Made by a program: the position numbers and the translations under genes. This document shows, one piece after another, positions 55,985-64,000 of a DNA stretch of 64,000 bases. The notes below the pieces were generated by a model that saw only the letters and a list, made by a program, of their open reading frames with translations, was not told the DNA's origin and searched no databases. Within the stretch, counting starts at the first letter, position 1, and every line of letters begins with the position of its first letter. The stretch lies in NCBI GenBank assembly GCA_037176725.1, contig JAZBRS010000023.1, forward strand, positions 24,175,001 to 24,239,000, in the 5' to 3' direction. The stretch comes from Posidonia oceanica. Taxonomy: Eukaryota > Streptophyta > Magnoliopsida > Alismatales > Posidoniaceae.

Positions 55985-57353
55985 TCGGCTTTAGCCAACT
56001 CCCGTGCTACGTAAGCAAGTTTCATCCCTCCTTTCCCCTTTTATTTTCATAGATCTAAGTGTAGTTTTCAGTTTGGGAACCGTGCGTTTAGGTTTTCACG
56101 GCACCCCAAACCTTTATTCTCGTTTTTTTCTATTTCGGACATCAGTAAAACCCAAAGCTCCAACAGCTGAGACTGTTTTATTGAGGTCAAAAGACTGTGG
56201 CTATGAGCCGCCTATCCGAGGAGCATCTGTCTTAGCCGCACCTCCTGGAGGCGACTGACAGAGGCGCCATTCAAACAGGTGACTCATTCCAGTTCGTTTT
56301 TACTGCAAATCTTTAGTTTTTTCTGTAATTTGTGTTGTTTTTCTAGATCTACAGTTGCAAAAAAATTAAAAACAACTATTCCTGTCCACCTTCTTAGCTT
56401 TTTAACGATTTTTTAGATCTGTTTGTGTCCACCCTTAAGGTGGAAACTAATTTCTTTATATTAAAGTCAAAGTTCCTTGAGGTAGTCTTCCTCTAACTAG
56501 AACAATCAACCTGAGCGAACCTGGCTAGTGCAAGTCGCTCTCCCATACTCAGTGTTGATTGCAATAGTTGGATCAAGATCTCAAGGTGTCCTAGGTTTTA
56601 TTATTGACTCCTCTTCCTCCTTGAGTCAATATTAAGACTTGGTAGATACTTTAAGCTTTGATATTTTGTGTTTATTTATTGTTTTGTGGTTTGATTAAGT
56701 GCCGAGCCTAAGGACAGAATCCTAGGTGGAGGGTCCCTCTTTAGAGAGACAAGCCCCCATCTAGGCCCCTCTTGGTGGACCCTAGAGAAGGTCAGAGAGT
56801 GGTACCTTTGAGCAATAATCCCATTCAGCATAAACACATGCAGGTTTAATCAATCCAATAACTAAAGCACTTAAACAGTAAAAACAGCGATCTGCTTGAA
56901 ACCTGTATCGTTTCTTTTCCTGTTCGTTGCGTAGTCTGTTCAGAACAAACCTTGGCAGCCGGAAGAACAGAAGCTTAAGCCGCCTGTTCGGAAGGCGCCT
57001 CGCTCAGCCACCCTGTCAGCCAGCGACTTGCTAGGTCGCTTGAGCTACAGGCGACTACAGGGTAAGACGCTTCGGTGTGCCTTGCTTACAGGAACCTAAT
57101 TATCTCTGTTGACAGGTCGCAGGAACAGCAAAGCAGGAACTGTTTACCGTTTTAATTTTGCTTCCATTTTAGTTGAGTCTGTATTAATTAGTGTATCGAG
57201 TATGTAATTTCTTTTTCTTCGATCTCTTGTAATAGTCTGTAACAGTTTGTAATAGTCTAAAAAAAATGAAAGAAAAGAAAAAAAAGAAAAGAAAAAAGAA
57301 AGAAAGAAAGAAAAAAAAAAGAGAAGAAAAAAAAAGAGAAAGAAAGAAAAAAA
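55985..57353 (+). other. E7 untranslated leader and purine tract
   Basis: Homologous to the E2 leader, with no supported ORF. The final 95 bases (57258-57353) are nearly pure A/G. GCC/GGCGACT hairpin-like words lie near 56205-56285 and 56975-57065. Confidence 0.75.
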
Positions 57354-59422
57354 ATGGAGCACATGAGCACATCTTCTACCTCTACCTCCATGGCGCAGCA
57401 AAGCCTAGGCCCAGATGGATCCTTCTTCAGAGGCTCAATCTCTCAGACGGAAGGGCCAAGAACCCCCCGGCTTCCCACAAGCCGCCGGCCGGCAAAGATT
57501 CCCTCACGTCTCCATCCCCTTCGATTACCACACTGATACAAATGAAGAAGGAAGGGAGGTGGATCAGTCCCAAACAAGGAATGTCCCGTCCGAGTTCACA
57601 CATCCCGAGGCAACTTCCAACGTTGTGCCTCCCACGTGACTACTTCCTATCCAACTGAGGAGGAGGCCTACGAGGTCCGGCAACCCCTGGCTCAACTACA
57701 CTTCACATACACAAGCCCGCAAACCTCCACCCTCCAAGAACACCACAACCACCTATTCCATACACCAGTCTATACGCATGCCATACCAAACCCTGCCTTC
57801 CCTAACCAAGGTTCCTATCCACCGTACCACACGGTGCCCACCTACCTTTATATCCATCCAACCCTGCTATATACAACCCCATACATACCACAACCTCCTG
57901 CTAATACGCAATACTACCCCACTCCGCTTCCATCATCATTCTTCCATCCACAACAACCTCCTATTAACACACCATACTACTCTACACGACCCCAGTCGTC
58001 CCTCTTTCCCCCGCAACATAACCCATCTTTACCACCATTCCCACAGACACACTAGCACCTGAGCCAGGGGAAATATGCCGCACCAGGGACAGATCTCAAA
58101 AGGATGATCGCCGAAGCATTAACAGAGGCCGGAGTCACTTCAAGGACACCCATCGGCTATAACATCTCCAAGTTCCCTCATTTTGCCCTTCCCCTAGGGT
58201 TTAAAATTGCAAAGATGATGAGGTATAACGGAACAGAGGATCCCAGGAATCACATAACTGCCTTCACTATGGATACTCTGCCGTACCGTTACGACGTCGG
58301 GCTCATCGCATACCTCTTCTTCAAGACGCTTAAGGGAGAAGCTTTAAAGTGGTTTGACACCCTGACTTCCTATGATCTCCAGGATTTTAGGATAATTGAG
58401 GAAAACTTTCTAAACCAGTATAGTCACTGGGTGCCACACAAACCCACTGCAGGCGACCTCACAGCTGAGAGGATGAGGACAAACAAGGACTTCATCACCT
58501 TCGCTAGCCGATGGAGGGACATGGCCGCTCGATCAGAGTGCTACATACCCGAAGGTCAAGCCGTGGAGATAATTGCAAGAAATACCACGGGAGCACTCAG
58601 GGCTGGACTGTTGGTAGGTGACTTCCACACCTATCTGCAATTATATGAGCGGGCCACCAAAGTAATGCGAAATAGAGAAGAGCTGCCATTCCTGGAGCTC
58701 GAAGCAAAGAACCGGAAGAAGACTGCAAGGCATACAATAGAAGGTGTCACTGGCAGCATAGCACAGCTAACCATGCAGAATCAAAGGGGATGGAAATGGC
58801 AACACTTCCAGCAGCCTCAATATCAACAAGTAGAACAGCAGAGGCAGCCATTCCAACAGTTCCAACCCCAGCACTCTAACTCCCCAATAAATGCCCAACA
58901 GAGGCAGAGCAATAATCAATACAAAGCACCACCGCAAGGGTAGAGGGACTACCACAATGTTCCTCCACCACAGGCACCTAGAGGACCAAGAAGACAGAGC
59001 TACCCACCACTTCCAGAGACAATCCCAGACATCTTCAGAACGCTGGTCGAAAGTGGGGACTTGCAACTCCCAGTGCCAAAGCCAAACGCTCCCAACACAA
59101 ACATGTCCAAGTACTGTGCATATCACCAGAAAAATGGGCACACACTTGAGCAATGTTACGTGTTAAAAGACAGAATATATGATCTAAATGACAAGGGAGA
59201 AATAATGTGGTCAGCTCTCAAAGACAGGTTGAAAGAGGCCAAGACGGGACAACACAAGTTGCAGATACACCAGAACCATCTGCCCAATCACCCAGTGGCG
59301 CACCTGGAGGCAGAAGGCAGTCCACCAGAGGCCGAGACCGTGTCCATTTGCCTACTTGAATCAAAGCTGGAGCTGGCTTCCTCCGTTGCGGAAAGCAATG
59401 AGTTCGAGATATGCTCTGAATA
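57354..59422 (+). pseudogene. gag: E7 Gag, few stops
   Basis: The same protein as E2 Gag, better preserved. After a 2-base C-run expansion near 57465 and one missing base near 57635, the frame is constant from 57636. Stops remain at about 58050, 58941-58943 and 59420-59422. The longest open part (58104-58943) spans the capsid core with EALKWFDTLTSYDL and a Gln-rich tail. The knuckle CAYHQKNGHTLEQC is at about 59116-59157. The N-terminal Pro/Tyr/His-rich segment (57690-58050) mirrors E2. The start is probably the ATG at 57354, but its frame does not match the core directly. Confidence 0.8.
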
Positions 59423-59423
59423 G

Positions 59424-60053
59424 GGATCCGTAGAATGGGAATTCCCAATAGAGGCAGTACATGACAAGGAAAGCAAGGCAAATGACCTAGAGCTCCTCAG
59501 GTGCTTCAATTTCCTCCCAGGAGAAGGTCAACCCCAAGAGCAAAATGGCGGGACAGATCCCTTTGAACTAGCCTGAAAGATCATCAAAGAATATGAGCAG
59601 AGGAATATAGTCTTCAAGGACTCGGAACTACCCACTCTGGAGAGACAGCTCTGGCCCTTAGTGATCACTGTAGAGGTCAACGGTTACCTCCTCCCTGGCA
59701 TACTTGTAGACACAGGGGCTAGCCACAGTGCGTGCTCTTTGAACACACTCGACTACCTGGACGTCGAAGAAGAAGAGATCACCAAGGAGAAGATCTTTTG
59801 CAAGGGCTTTGATAACAGTCAGACAGAGGTGATAAGGACGGTTCAGCTAGCAATTACCATCGGCCCCCTCACCAGCATTACCAAGGTCATGGTGGTGGAG
59901 TGTGAACTGGTAGAACCGTTAATCCTGGGAAGAACTTGGTTGGCAGAAATATGCACAGTCGCATCCCCGACACACCACCTATTAAAGTTCAAATTCCAAG
60001 AGGAGGTGATCACCATCAAGGTAGACCATGAAACAACCCTGGAAATGATCTAG
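59424..60053 (+). pseudogene. pro: E7 first retropepsin (PR1)
   Basis: In the gag frame, with one stop near 59574 before the open part 59661-60053. The active site is ILVDTGAS (Asp codon 59709-59711), then EPLILGRTWL. After the stop at 60051-60053 the same frame continues without a break for about 150 bases, with an acidic Trp/Asp-rich stretch. This shows that gag, PR1, the spacer and PR2 were once a single frame. It corresponds to E2 9029-9952. Confidence 0.75.
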
Positions 60054-60476
60054 AGACCCTATCTGACAGGATTTCACATGGGCGATCCATCACCAAATGG
60101 CACAGGCAGCTGGATTGATGATTGGGACGATGAAGCCCCAAGCATCCAAGGATTCCAGCAGTTCACAGATGTTCAAGCCACCCAAGGGTGTACCCTGATC
60201 TAGAGGCCTGCACTGTTAATCTCATCTCAGCTGCCCATAAATTAGGGGCAGTCTCTCCTTAGAAGACCTCTGTCTCTGCTTAAGTCCGGCTACGCCAAGG
60301 AAGGGCACAACCAAGCTCAGCAAGCCCCCATCACATGAACAGGGCGGATCTCCAACCAAGTCGCACCGCCTCTGCCTGATGCAGAACGAGCCGTTTCTCT
60401 GCCTTGCCAAGAGTTCCACTTACCTCGGAGAATAGAAGGCACCTTCGACATCCTAGAGCAGCTCAAGAAGACACAA

Positions 60477-61811
60477 GTGAAGATCACTATCTACGAGCTG
60501 ATCAGGGCCTCAGAGAAGCACCGAGATATCCTGATGGAGGTATTGAAGAAGGCCCAAGTACCGGAGGACATATCGGCTGTAACTCTGGCAGCTATTGCCA
60601 CTACTGTGCTCATAGAGCCTACAGTCATCTTCATTGATTCTGAAGTAGCTCCTCCCGAGAGAAGGACCTTGTCATTAAGTTTTACTATCGTAATAAACAA
60701 TTATAAACTTTCTGGTGTACTTGTGGATACAGGGGCAACTCTAAATGTATGCTCCCTAGAAACCCTGCAGTTAATTAGGCTAATAGAGTCTCAATCATGC
60801 CCAGTAGCCTTAATTGTATCAGGGTACGACAATAATAAGAAAGCAGCCTTGGGGAAGATCACCGTCAGAGTTACCATTGGCCCTCTCCAAATAGAAACAG
60901 AACTGATAATAGTCGATGCCCCAATCTCGTATCGACTCATCCTAGGGCACCAATGGATCGAAGAGATCAAGGCAGTCACCTCCCCACACCACCAATGCAT
61001 GAAGTTCCCTTACCAAGGGAAGATCATCAAAATACTGGGAGACGAGCCAGTAGTAGCGGAAGCAGACCTAGTGATAGTCCAAACTACCACGCCAGCACCA
61101 TTGATCAGGGACTCGATTGCCAAGGCCATAAACAATGTCAAGAAAGTCTTTGCTCCCCAGAGTATTGATATGAATCAATACGATTACCCCGACCACATGA
61201 AAAGGCCTTGGGAGATTCTCCTCAAGATAGGATACACTCCGGGGACAGGACTTGGCCGTCGGGAGCAAGGAATGAGGGACGCGCTTGAAACACCTGAGGA
61301 GCGCAGTCGTACCGGGCTAGGGTACTTTGGGCATCTAGATCCAAGCAAACCTCTAGCATGGTCACTTGCCAACCACTTCATATCAGTCGGGCTACAAGTG
61401 CATGACAAGCAAGTGTCAGACACAGTTCCCAACCTCCCAGCAACAACAACAGCTGCAACTTCTTCTCACCGCCTTGAAGAAGCCTCTAAGCCCGTCATCC
61501 TTGGCACTCTTACAGATCCTGAGATGGCACCAACTCCTTCTCCTTGCCCAGAAGAAGTTCCAGTCATCCTCAACGCTCTAACGATGCCCAAGGAAAAAGC
61601 ATCAACCTCTTGCACAATAGAGGTCCCTGCTACTCTACCCGCATCCCCAGAAGCTCCCTTACCTCCGAACATCCAAGCAAGCGACTCCTCTGGAACCTCC
61701 ATTGAAGGCACTGAAGCAGAAGACTCTGACCCCATCTGCAAGCTCACCTGTCTCTTCAACAACCTATGGCCTTGCCCCTCTAAGCAAGAAGGGGCCAGGG
61801 CCACAGACTGA
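60477..61811 (+). CDS. pro: E7 second retropepsin (PR2) with G-patch
   Basis: 444 open codons in the gag frame. The N-terminal helical segment (ITIYELIRASEKHRDILMEV) is the conserved part that precedes Tat proteases. The active site is VLVDTGATLNVCSL (Asp codon 60726-60728, residue 84). The second block YRLILGHQWI follows at about residue 151. The G-patch GTGLG ... RTGLGYFG lies at about residues 257-285. The acidic Ser/Thr-rich tail ends at a TGA in the first copy of the 159-bp duplication. The second copy stays open in this frame until 62012. The first codon is not a real start, since it is part of the polyprotein. Confidence 0.82.
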   Translation: MKITIYELIRASEKHRDILMEVLKKAQVPEDISAVTLAAIATTVLIEPTVIFIDSEVAPPERRTLSLSFTIVINNYKLSGVLVDTGATLNVCSLETLQLIRLIESQSCPVALIVSGYDNNKKAALGKITVRVTIGPLQIETELIIVDAPISYRLILGHQWIEEIKAVTSPHHQCMKFPYQGKIIKILGDEPVVAEADLVIVQTTTPAPLIRDSIAKAINNVKKVFAPQSIDMNQYDYPDHMKRPWEILLKIGYTPGTGLGRREQGMRDALETPEERSRTGLGYFGHLDPSKPLAWSLANHFISVGLQVHDKQVSDTVPNLPATTTAATSSHRLEEASKPVILGTLTDPEMAPTPSPCPEEVPVILNALTMPKEKASTSCTIEVPATLPASPEAPLPPNIQASDSSGTSIEGTEAEDSDPICKLTCLFNNLWPCPSKQEGARATD

Positions 61812-61980
61812 ACTCCCTTGCCTCCGGACGTCCAAGCAAGCGACTCCTCCAGAACCTCCACTGAAGGCACTGAAGCAGAAGACTCCGACCCCGTCTGCGA
61901 GCTCACCTATCTCTTCAACAACCTACGGCCTTGCCCCTCTGAGCAAGAAGGGGCCGGGGCCACAGACTTAGCACCCGATG
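61669..61980 (+). repeat. 159-bp tandem duplication in E7
   Basis: The word starts at 61669 and 61828, so the period is 159 as in E2. The first copy ends in TGA, while the second has lost the stop (GACTTAGCA). Confidence 0.88.
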
Positions 61981-63723
61981 GTGAACCGCCTCCACTGCAG
62001 AGGCAAACCTAGGGGCAAACCCCCTACTCTTGTAAATAATTTCTTTCCCACATTTAATACCTGCATTTTGTTTTCGCTTGATTTACTTTTCGGTAATTTA
62101 CTTCCTAGTTTAGTTAGTAGTGGGGAAGGTAGACGAGGGCAAGGCAGGGACAGCCTAACCGCCACTATGTCCTCACAAAAAGTATCTAATCACTCTACTA
62201 AGTGTGCAGGTCGGAACAGGAAGGAGCCGATCACCCAAACTGTCAGAGTATGTCACTATACCACGGCATTACCACGGGAGCTAGCCACGTCGTATGCCAT
62301 CTTCCTGGTCGAAGAAGTGTCAAACATTACCGACAAAAACACTGGAAACTATGAAGTCTTCGAGCTGGTGGATACCGAAGAGGACTCAGATGAAGAATCG
62401 GTAGTCCCTGCCATCTTCGAAGAAATGATGAAGAAATACGATAAGCAGACTAAGGCTGCTGCTGAAGAAACAGAAGAAGTCAATCTAGGCACTGAAGATG
62501 ATCCAAGGCCAGTTCGGATAAGCTCTGCCCTCAACTCAGGTGAACGAACCAGAATGGAAAAACTACTCAAAAAATATGTGAAGGTACTGGCCTTCTCCTA
62601 TGGAGAAATGCCCAGGCTTGATTCACTACTGGTGGAGCACAGGCTCCCTCTCAAGCCAGGCGCTAAGACAGCGAAGCAGAAGCTCCGGCGTCTACGTCCA
62701 GACATCGCTCTAAAAGTCAAAGAAGAGATAGACAAGCTACACAAGGCAAAGTTCATCAGAGTTGTGGTGTATCCAGAGTGGATTGCCAATATAGTTCTAG
62801 TAATGAAGAAAGATGGCAAAGTGCACGTGTGCATTGACTACAGGAACCTCAATGAAGCATGCCCAAAAGATGATTTCCCTCTTCCACATATAGACATCCT
62901 CATAGACAACACTGCAGGCCATGAGATGCTCTCATTCATGGACTGTTTCTCCGGTTACAACCAGATTAAACTCACAGAAGAAGATCATGAGAAAACCTCA
63001 TTTACCACTCCATGGGGGACCTACTGCTATGTAGTCATGCCATTCGGATTAAAGAACGCCGGAGCCACCTATCAGAGGGCTATGATGGCAATCTTTCATG
63101 ACATGATACATGATTGTATGGAGTGCTATGTGGATGATTTGCTAGTAAAGTCAAAAACAAGAGAGGGACACTTTGAAGCACTAGAAAGAGTACTCTGGAG
63201 AGCAGACCAGTACAATCTCAGAATGAACCCCAAGAAGTGTGTCTTCGGGGTCACTGCCAGAAAGCTACTCGACTTCATAGTAAGCAAAAGGGGCATAGAA
63301 GTGGATCCCACCAAAGCTAAAGCTGTAACAGCCATGCCACCGCCAAAGAATGTTAAGGAGCTCAGAGGACTCATAAGGAGGCTACAGTTTATCCGCAGAT
63401 TCATCTCTCAGCATGCGGAAAAGTGTAGGCCATTCTATGAGCTCTTAAAAGGTGGCACGGAATTCAAGTGGGATCATACCTGTCAGAAGGCCTTTGATGA
63501 GCTAAAGCTCTACCTCCTCAATCCTCCAGTATTGACTGCTCCAGTCCCCGAGAGGCCATTGCTACTCTACTTGGCCGTTACTGATAACTCGGTGGGTGTC
63601 GTCCTTGCACAACATGATGAGACTGGAAGGAAGGAGAAAGCGGTTTATTACCTCAGCAGAACGTTCATTGAATACGAGAGGAAGTACTCCCAGATCGAGA
63701 GACATTGCCTAGCCTTAGTATAG
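61978..63723 (+). CDS. pol: E7 reverse transcriptase and RNase H
   Basis: 581 open codons. The true protein probably starts after the T-rich junction, at about 62114. An acidic connection (to about residue 200) is followed by an RT of the Tat type: KQKLRRLRPDIALKVKEEI, DYRNLNEACPKDDFPLPHID and SFMDCFSGYNQIKL. The catalytic YVDD is at 63127-63138 (residue 384), and then NPKKCVFGV. The RNase H begins with FDELKLYLLNPPVL and reaches IERHCLALV. A stop at 63721-63723 breaks it before the RNase H is complete. RT motifs look intact, in contrast to E2. Confidence 0.88.
   Translation: MVNRLHCRGKPRGKPPTLVNNFFPTFNTCILFSLDLLFGNLLPSLVSSGEGRRGQGRDSLTATMSSQKVSNHSTKCAGRNRKEPITQTVRVCHYTTALPRELATSYAIFLVEEVSNITDKNTGNYEVFELVDTEEDSDEESVVPAIFEEMMKKYDKQTKAAAEETEEVNLGTEDDPRPVRISSALNSGERTRMEKLLKKYVKVLAFSYGEMPRLDSLLVEHRLPLKPGAKTAKQKLRRLRPDIALKVKEEIDKLHKAKFIRVVVYPEWIANIVLVMKKDGKVHVCIDYRNLNEACPKDDFPLPHIDILIDNTAGHEMLSFMDCFSGYNQIKLTEEDHEKTSFTTPWGTYCYVVMPFGLKNAGATYQRAMMAIFHDMIHDCMECYVDDLLVKSKTREGHFEALERVLWRADQYNLRMNPKKCVFGVTARKLLDFIVSKRGIEVDPTKAKAVTAMPPPKNVKELRGLIRRLQFIRRFISQHAEKCRPFYELLKGGTEFKWDHTCQKAFDELKLYLLNPPVLTAPVPERPLLLYLAVTDNSVGVVLAQHDETGRKEKAVYYLSRTFIEYERKYSQIERHCLALV
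61981..62113 (+). other. Candidate intron between protease and RT in E7
   Basis: GTGAAC at 61981 and TTTAG at 62109-62113 border a T-rich 133-bp stretch. Joining 61980 to 62114 would put the PR2 frame and the RT frame in one reading. Ogre elements have an intron at this junction by established knowledge. This particular splice is inferred, and the E2 copy lacks the GT. Confidence 0.4.
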
Positions 63724-64000
63724 GCCACACAGAAGCTCAGGCACTACTTCTGGCACACAAAGTCTGCTACTTAGCCAAGATGAACCCTATCAAGTACATG
63801 TTCGAGAAACGAGCATTGTCCGGAAGGCTAGCACGATGGCAAATGCTCCTTACTGAGTTCGACCTGCAATTCATCACTCAGAAGGCGATCAAGGGGCAAG
63901 CTATCGCGGATCAACTCGCCAGGCTACCTGTGTCAAAGTATCAGCCAGTATCAACAGATTTCCCAGACGAGGAAATACTGACAATCAGTAGTATCATGCC
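63724..64000 (+). pseudogene. pol: E7 RNase H end and start of aRH, cut by window
   Basis: Continuation of pol after the stop at 63721. One base is missing near 63752 relative to E2, so the frame changes. The protein reads on through ALSGRLARW, FITQKAIKGQAIADQLA and FPDEEIL to the window edge, matching E2 13490-13690. Confidence 0.8.

Larger units (their letters stand above)
54431..64000 (+). mobile_element. E7: second copy of the E2 family, right end outside window
   Basis: It starts with TGTAGATATCC at 54431. The LTR, PBS, leader, purine tract, gag, PR1, PR2, duplication and RT follow in the same order as E2. The sequence stops in the second RNase H at the window edge. The putative target duplication on the left is ATGTT (54426-54430); its partner is outside. 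Confidence 0.92.

Noticed and set aside
1..64000. CRISPR arrays, tRNA or rRNA genes
   Set aside because: The tandem arrays have no CRISPR-like constant repeat with unique spacers. No cloverleaf-like or rRNA sequence was noticed.

Overview
The window is repeat-dense nuclear DNA of a flowering plant. Almost every base belongs to long LTR retrotransposons, most of them Ty3/gypsy elements of the Tat/Ogre type. They have very long LTRs, PBSs starting with TGGCGA, a gag knuckle of the form C-x2-H-x4-H-x4-C, a G-patch after the protease, and a second (aRH-type) RNase H between RT/RNase H and integrase. I see no ordinary single-copy host gene, tRNA, rRNA or CRISPR array. The species cannot be named from this sequence.

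Layout. E1 is a minus-strand Tat element. Its protease and gag occupy 1-4158, its leader 32457-33432, its PBS 33433-33450 and its 5' LTR 33452-37009. E2, a plus-strand Tat element (4159-32456, 28.3 kb, 5-bp target duplication TGCGC), is inserted in E1. E2 has two 1541-bp LTRs, gag, two tandem retropepsin domains, RT/RNase H and integrase. E3, a 6.07-kb solo LTR (13934-20005, target duplication CATAC), is inserted in the aRH domain of E2. Downstream of pol and antisense to it, E2 carries two spliced gene-like units: an eight-exon plant mobile domain (PMD)/coiled-coil gene (27989 to 23059) and a second PMD/DUF7745-like gene (29895 to 28632).

To the right of E1 lie a minus-strand integrase remnant (37398-38690), a plus-strand LTR fragment E4 rich in tandem repeats (about 38700-42032), and a minus-strand gag/leader/PBS/LTR remnant E5 (42033-47010). 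Next come a set of tandem arrays (47011-48680) and a decayed plus-strand PMD gene (about 48840-51260) with the same splice positions as the E2 antisense gene. That gene is cut by E6, an unrelated minus-strand LTR element (LTR 51261-52561, internal part to 54430). E6 is itself cut by E7, a second copy of the E2 family (from 54431 past the window end).

The coding parts of E2 are broken by several stops and indels. E7 is better preserved, with an open RT region bearing YVDD, but it too has stops in gag. The most interesting material is (i) the antisense multi-exon PMD gene carried inside a retrotransposon, found twice with conserved intron positions; (ii) the tandem double protease; and (iii) a set of short hairpin/palindrome modules (GGCGACT type and TTGGACGC type) that recur in LTRs, leaders and directly upstream of the antisense genes. 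The first base of the GGCGACT type's neighbour, TGGCGACTC, also matches the PBS core.
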